Source: a virus
DNA: 22,724 nt
Reading direction: 5' to 3' (one strand)
IMG/VR virus record: IMGVR_UViG_3300010370_000265
Coordinates: 1 to 22,724 of that record
Below the pieces are notes generated by a model. It worked only from the letters and a program-made list of their open reading frames with translations, did no database searches and had not been told where the DNA came from. Each line of letters begins with the position of its first letter. Position 1 is the first letter of the stretch. Below, piece by piece: positions 19,228 to 22,724 of this stretch. A program made the translations under genes and the position numbers.

Positions 19228-20136
19228 ATGCAACGCTACAACATTGATACGTGCGCCATGCTGGTTGAGTTCAACGCAAGCGTGTGGACTGCGCGCAAGC
19301 TCGACCGCAACGTGACTGACGAGGTGGTGCGTGACAAGGGTGCTGCAGAGAAGGGCGCAGCGCGTGTCAACAAGAACCTGCTGGCCGGCCGCAAAGAGCT
19401 GGAGGTTATTCAGCAGTTCGTCAGCGAGGTGCGCAACTACGTGTATGCCTGCACCCTGCCGTGGTCTGACAGCGGTCTGCGCTTGCTGCCGGTCGTCAAG
19501 TTCCAGCGCTTCAACGCTGACATGGCACAGCACGAGGACAAGTATTGGAAACTGTGCGAGAGCTTCGTCACTGCGTATCCGTTCCTCATCACGGCGCAAG
19601 CAATGGCGCTGGGCGATATGTTCAAGCGTGACGAGTATCCGTCCCCCGACAGCATCAAGAGCAAGTTCGGGTTCCACGTCAACTACATGCCCGTGCCGAC
19701 CTCGGGTGACTTCCGTGTTGACGTAGGCGATGCGGCGCAAGCCGAGCTGCAGAAGCAACTGTCGGAACTGGCAGACAAGCGAGTCGAGGCGGCTATGGCC
19801 GATGTGCGTGCAAGGATCGGGGATCACCTGCGCCGCATGTCTGACCGTCTGCATATCGACGTGGTCGATGGGCAACCCAAGCCGCGCCGCTTCCACGACA
19901 CGCTGGTCGAGTCCGGGCTGGAGCTATGCGATACCGTCAAGGCGCTCAACGTCACGCAGGACCCTGATCTTGAGAAGGCACGCGCCGCGCTGGAGCGCAG
20001 CTTGACTAGTGTCACCGTCATTACCAAGAAGAACGGCAAGGAACTTTCGATTGCCGATACGTTGCGCGAAGACATGCAGCAACGTAGTGCGCTCAAGACG
20101 CAGGTGGACGAGATGCTCAACAAGTTCAATTGGTAA
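19228..20136 (+). CDS. Third protein of the AAA+/VWA set (possibly DUF3150-like)
   Basis: Encodes 302 residues; AGGAG lies 8 bases before the ATG, 16 bases after the VWA gene. The N-terminal third is helical with WTARKLDRNVTDEVVRDKG and NKNLLAGRKELEVIQQFVSE; the centre contains LRLLPVVKFQRFNADMAQHE and YPSPDSIKSKFGFHVNYMPV; the rest is a coiled coil (AQAELQKQLSELADKRVEA). Proteins of similar layout (DUF3150) accompany CobS/VWA pairs in conjugative elements such as SXT/R391, which is why I suggest this family; it is from memory and not confirmed. The role is probably as substrate, adaptor or structural partner of the ATPase. Confidence 0.66.
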   Translation: MQRYNIDTCAMLVEFNASVWTARKLDRNVTDEVVRDKGAAEKGAARVNKNLLAGRKELEVIQQFVSEVRNYVYACTLPWSDSGLRLLPVVKFQRFNADMAQHEDKYWKLCESFVTAYPFLITAQAMALGDMFKRDEYPSPDSIKSKFGFHVNYMPVPTSGDFRVDVGDAAQAELQKQLSELADKRVEAAMADVRARIGDHLRRMSDRLHIDVVDGQPKPRRFHDTLVESGLELCDTVKALNVTQDPDLEKARAALERSLTSVTVITKKNGKELSIADTLREDMQQRSALKTQVDEMLNKFNW

Positions 20137-20145
20137 GAGGGCTGC

Positions 20146-20349
20146 ATGCCAACGAAGCTCAAAGATGGCAAAGATATAGTGCGGGAGCTGGAGTCTGTGA
20201 TTGTGCATGACGGCGGCCCCCGCTGTTTGACCGTGATGATTCGGTCTGATGGCGTGATGTTCCTACGCGCCAAAGGATTGAAGCGGCAGGTGATGTGGAA
20301 GCTGGAGGCCCTGTATGACAAGGGCGTTAAAGAAGGTAGGTTTTGTTAA
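20146..20349 (+). CDS. Small hypothetical protein
   Basis: Encodes 67 residues starting MPTKLKDGKDIVRELESVIV, 9 bases after the previous stop with AGAGGG upstream. It has a strand-rich centre (GGPRCLTVMIRSDGVMFLRA) and a basic helix at the end (KGLKRQVMWKLEALYDKGVK). Tight spacing places it in the AAA+/VWA transcript. No family recognised. Possibly a small DNA-binding or adaptor protein. Confidence 0.62.
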   Translation: MPTKLKDGKDIVRELESVIVHDGGPRCLTVMIRSDGVMFLRAKGLKRQVMWKLEALYDKGVKEGRFC

Positions 20350-20366
20350 TAACTTTGGAGAAAGCA

Positions 20367-20777
20367 ATGATCGAAGAAATCATGAAGCGTCTGGAAGCAA
20401 TCGAAGCGCACATGGCGCAGATGCAGGCCAAACTGGAGCACACGCCGCTTAACGACGAGATGAAAACGGCGGTGGAGATGTGCCTCAAAGAGTCTGAGTG
20501 GTTCGGCGAAATGGTGGACACCGAGCTTGGTAATGCACTAAGCGAAATGGAAAATAACTTGGAACATTACGTAGACGAAGAAGTAGATCGGCAACTTAAC
20601 AGCAACGTGGAGTCCGAAGTCGAGCGGGCGATAGACAATTATGCCCAAGACCTCAAAGACGTGCAGCGCGAGGTTGAGGAGGTGCGGGATGAAGTGAATG
20701 GGTTGGACAGCAGGGTGGGTGTGCTGGAGAATGAGTTGGAAGAAGTAAAGAGCGAAGTTGAAAGGGAGGCAGCATGA
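20367..20777 (+). CDS. Acidic coiled-coil protein
   Basis: Encodes 136 residues. The ATG at 20367 has GGAG 7 bases upstream and is preferred to a TTG-like start further up. Nearly the whole protein is an acidic helix: MIEEIMKRLEAIEAHMAQMQ, LSEMENNLEHYVDEEVDRQL, and heptads near the end (VQREVEEVRDEVNGLDSRVG, VLENELEEVKSEVEREA). The overall net charge is strongly negative. It overlaps the nuclease gene by ATGA. It could tether or regulate that nuclease, act as an anti-host decoy, or be a structural coiled coil; the sequence does not decide. Confidence 0.7.
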   Translation: MIEEIMKRLEAIEAHMAQMQAKLEHTPLNDEMKTAVEMCLKESEWFGEMVDTELGNALSEMENNLEHYVDEEVDRQLNSNVESEVERAIDNYAQDLKDVQREVEEVRDEVNGLDSRVGVLENELEEVKSEVEREAA

Positions 20778-21073
20778 CACCGGAGGGCAAGGTAAAAAAG
20801 AAAGTCACGGATATCCTGAAGAAGCATGGGGTGTATTACTTCTTCCCGGCAACGGGTGGGTATGGGCGTAGCGGTGTGCCTGACATCGTGTGCTGCTTCA
20901 AAGGTAACTTCTTGGCTATCGAGTGCAAGGCCAACGGCAACAACCCAACGGCACTGCAGGCGCGCGAGATAAACAGGATCAACGAGGCTGGCGGTATGGC
21001 TCTCGTGGTGAGAGATACCGATTACGAGCTGCTGGATAAGTTGCTGGTTGACTTTGCGAAGCAGCTTGACTGA
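20774..21073 (+). CDS. VRR-NUC family nuclease
   Basis: Encodes 99 residues, the full length of a stand-alone VRR-NUC domain. PD-(D/E)xK features are all present: an early Glu4 in TPEGKVKKKV, the glycine-rich FFPATGGYGRSGVPD turn with catalytic Asp37, and the IECKA strand (Glu50, Lys52), followed by the helix LQAREINRINEAGGMALVV typical of the family. Such phage enzymes are thought to cut branched DNA (Holliday-junction-like) or to act in recombination and DNA processing. It is co-translated with the coiled-coil gene. Hairpin copy 6 lies 13 bases after its stop. Confidence 0.88.
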   Translation: MTPEGKVKKKVTDILKKHGVYYFFPATGGYGRSGVPDIVCCFKGNFLAIECKANGNNPTALQAREINRINEAGGMALVVRDTDYELLDKLLVDFAKQLD

Positions 21074-21086
21074 CCGAAGCAAAAAC

Positions 21087-21101
21087 GGGACAGCATGTCC
21101 C
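21087..21101 (+). repeat. GGGAC-N5-GTCCCAC hairpin, copy 6
   Basis: GGGACA (21087-21092) / TGTCCC (21096-21101), N5 AGCAT, then ACTTTTATTT. The left flank AAAAAC is the same as in copy 5. It lies between the nuclease and the next gene, so it could end the AAA+/VWA transcript. Confidence 0.82.
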
Positions 21102-21132
21102 ACTTTTATTTACTACTTTCTGGAGAATTCAC

Positions 21133-22116
21133 ATGTTTTCGGACTCTGTGCACAATATTTCCCCCATCGCAGGTTTCCCGCAGGCTCGCCGCTACTTTGA
21201 GTCAACGCGCAAGCCACCACGCTCAAAGCGATGGGAAGAACATCAGCGCCCGCTGTACAAAGTATCCGCGCCTCACTATCGCATCGAGTGCTTTGACGGC
21301 GCAACGGAAGCGGATAGCTACTACGACATCGTGCATTATCAAACGCCGTTGCTGCGCTACTTCGCCCCCAAAGAGGACGGGTCGTATGCCATGCTGGTTA
21401 ACTATTACTACTCACTCACTTCTCGCAAACTGCTTGCGCGTATGCGCTATGGCACGGGTAGTGGTTTTTCTTCTGTTGAGGAAGGTAAGCGGGTCCGCAT
21501 ACCCATGCGATATGCCTGCAAAGAAGACTACACAGCGCCCAACGGCGTGACGGTGCCCAAAGGTTGGAGTGCTCTGTTGACTTACAAAGAGTCAGGCATG
21601 CTTGACGTGTCCCGCTCAGCGCACGGACCAGTCCATGTGTTTCATACAAGCCGCGAACGCCGCGCGGAACGCAGCACTTTCTTCAAGCAGATCAGACCAT
21701 ACGTCGATATACTCATGCTGTCGCTACCGTCAACGCACGCTAATGCGTTTGTATGTCGATGGGGGTCTGTTAGCTATAGGGCTGTTGATGAATTGCGGGA
21801 AGCGTTGCAGCTTTTTTCTGAGTCTGATGGCTTAATGACTGAAGCGCTGCTGCATAGTATGTCTAATGCTTTCGCGTGTGCGTACGCAGTGCGTTGGGAA
21901 CACTGGATGCAGGACAAGCATTACCCTCTTTTTTCAACAATAAAAACGAGCACGCGTATGCCTGAAGGTATGCCAATGCTTCCAGCAGACATGGCGAGGA
22001 ACGCCTTCATGTCGTTCTTGCAGAACTCATTGGCACCGTTTAGCAAGGGCGATGAGCACAAGTGCTTGGGGCAGTTTCCAGAAAACCTGCCGCGCCGCTA
22101 CTACGCAACGAATTGA
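21133..22116 (+). CDS. Hypothetical 327-residue phage protein
   Basis: Starts MFSDSVHNISPIAGFPQARR, with GGAG 8 bases upstream. It is a mixed alpha/beta protein rich in Tyr and Arg (PHYRIECFDGATEADSYYDI, YHYQ-type strand VHYQTPLLRYFAP, MLVNYYYSLTSRKLLARMRY), with a long helical C-terminal half (VDELREALQLFSESDGLMTE, LLHSMSNAFACAYAVRWEHW). I recognise no family and see no catalytic motif. It is the largest unknown in the rightward block and begins after hairpin copy 6, so it may be a separate transcription unit. Confidence 0.7.
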   Translation: MFSDSVHNISPIAGFPQARRYFESTRKPPRSKRWEEHQRPLYKVSAPHYRIECFDGATEADSYYDIVHYQTPLLRYFAPKEDGSYAMLVNYYYSLTSRKLLARMRYGTGSGFSSVEEGKRVRIPMRYACKEDYTAPNGVTVPKGWSALLTYKESGMLDVSRSAHGPVHVFHTSRERRAERSTFFKQIRPYVDILMLSLPSTHANAFVCRWGSVSYRAVDELREALQLFSESDGLMTEALLHSMSNAFACAYAVRWEHWMQDKHYPLFSTIKTSTRMPEGMPMLPADMARNAFMSFLQNSLAPFSKGDEHKCLGQFPENLPRRYYATN

Positions 22117-22126
22117 TGGAGGAAAT

Positions 22127-22372
22127 ATGGAGAAGCCGATAGTTGTAGACGCGCGCAGCATCATGAGGAGCCGAGCCATCTGGTTCGGTTTTGGGGTGGT
22201 ATTCGGTGCCGGTCTGCTGTCTATGTTCATCAGGTACGCAGAGCACAGGTTCGATCAGCAGTTGCTGCAGGAGCCGGCCATCGTCAAGGCTTGCAAGCTA
22301 CCGCAAGGTGATGGAGAAATGACGGTGTTCACTCGATTAGATGGCAAACCTGTTTGTTGGGAGTGGAAATGA
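22127..22372 (+). CDS. Small single-pass membrane protein
   Basis: Encodes 81 residues; the ATG at 22127 has GGAGGAA just upstream, which settles the start. Residues about 18-36 (AIWFGFGVVFGAGLLSMFI) form one membrane helix after a basic RSIMRSR segment, predicting the N-terminus in the cytoplasm. The periplasmic tail carries two Cys (ACKLPQGDGEMTVF, KPVCWEW) that could form a disulphide. It resembles small membrane proteins of lysis or superinfection exclusion, but it lies away from the lysis-like gene of the late block. It ends in an ATGATG junction with the next gene. Confidence 0.65.
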   Translation: MEKPIVVDARSIMRSRAIWFGFGVVFGAGLLSMFIRYAEHRFDQQLLQEPAIVKACKLPQGDGEMTVFTRLDGKPVCWEWK

Positions 22373-22581
22373 TGGGCAGATATCTAGTTTTCAATATCGG
22401 GTGTATCGAGTGTGGCGTCTCATCCAATGTTGTTGGTGTTTATGAAACAAAGGATGAGGCCCTAGTAGTAGCCAAGAAATGTGATGAAAACCTTGGATGG
22501 AGGGAGCATGGTCAAAACGCGTTTGCGGTGTTTGATTTACTCGCTCCGCAAGCTGAAGAGTATAGGGATGTGCTGAAATGA
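22369..22581 (+). CDS. 70-residue hypothetical protein
   Basis: Begins with two Met codons (MMGRYLVFNIGCIECGVSSN); the start at 22369 overlaps the previous stop. IGCIECGVS contains a single CxxC; VGVYETKDEALVVAKKCDEN and FAVFDLLAPQAEEYRDVL complete a small alpha/beta fold. No family recognised. It overlaps the next gene by ATGA. Confidence 0.63.
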   Translation: MMGRYLVFNIGCIECGVSSNVVGVYETKDEALVVAKKCDENLGWREHGQNAFAVFDLLAPQAEEYRDVLK

Positions 22582-22724
22582 TTACTACCACCTTGAACCG
22601 CATCCGTAAGCATGACCCCTGCGAGAGAGGGTGGAAAAAACTGCTCGAACATTTAGGAAAGACAAAAGCCGATAACAAACCGTTGCCTCTTGTCACCATA
22701 CTTGAGAGCAACGGCCTTGATGAC
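22578..22724 (+). CDS. Conserved phage hypothetical protein, cut by the right edge
   Basis: Forty-nine residues are visible, in frame to the end of the window. The start (MITTTLNRIRKHDPCERGWK) and the continuation KKLLEHLGKTKADNKPLPLV with TILESNGLDD match a conserved protein I know from many phages and bacteria, usually followed by an ALWCLRA-like segment. Its function is not known to me. The ATG overlaps the preceding TGA (ATGA). Confidence 0.72.
   Translation, partial: MITTTLNRIRKHDPCERGWKKLLEHLGKTKADNKPLPLVTILESNGLDD

Noticed and set aside
22127-22372. Second holin
   Set aside because: Only one membrane helix, a periplasmic Cys pair, and early-block context; membrane protein is all that can be supported.

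Overview
This window is part of a tailed-phage (Caudoviricetes) genome. It could be a free virus, a metagenomic viral contig or a prophage segment, but no bacterial housekeeping gene, integrase, rRNA or tRNA is visible. Genes are tightly packed, with ATGA or TGATG overlaps and strong Shine-Dalgarno sites. Several sigma70-like promoters and the NinX-type protein suggest a proteobacterial host; the sequence does not show which one.

Layout. Positions 1-12024 are all on the minus strand and read right to left as a late (virion) block. They start with a candidate terminase small subunit, terminase large subunit and portal. Next come a small helical protein, a GroES-like co-chaperonin, a scaffold-like coiled-coil protein, a conserved structural-type protein, a second capsid-associated protein and the major capsid protein. 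After the capsid gene there is an intrinsic terminator followed at once by a strong new promoter. That promoter drives a second late unit: two beta-rich putative virion proteins, two tandem paralogous glycosyltransferases, a conserved basic protein, a holin-like membrane protein, and a run of small basic proteins. Three of these small proteins end in the same ADGxAQRGKTxGxM motif.

Positions 12025-12488 form the divergent control region. It holds a good plus-strand promoter followed within 100 bases by a strong terminator and no ORF (a candidate small RNA). It also has an AT-rich TTGACA-containing tract, an extended -10 promoter, and two consecutive terminator-like hairpins just ahead of the first rightward gene.

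Positions 12489-22724 are all plus strand: small early or accessory genes with near-identical ribosome-binding leaders. A 384-base non-coding stretch (13619-14002) is full of inverted and direct repeats and may be a replication or partition site. A promoter at 16787-16815 heads a three-gene set: a MoxR/CobS-like AAA+ ATPase, a metallopeptidase-VWA protein (DUF2201-like) and a 302-residue partner. Further right are a coiled-coil protein overlapping a VRR-NUC nuclease, an unknown 327-residue protein, a small membrane protein and conserved phage hypotheticals.

The most unusual signals are six copies of an oriented hairpin, GGGAC-N5-GTCCCACTT, placed only in rightward intergenic gaps; the AAA+/VWA set; the candidate small RNA; and a small protein (12969-13343) that may be related to single-domain CARF/Csx20-type proteins. 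No polymerase, primase or helicase lies in the window, so replication genes are probably beyond the right edge and tail genes beyond the left edge.
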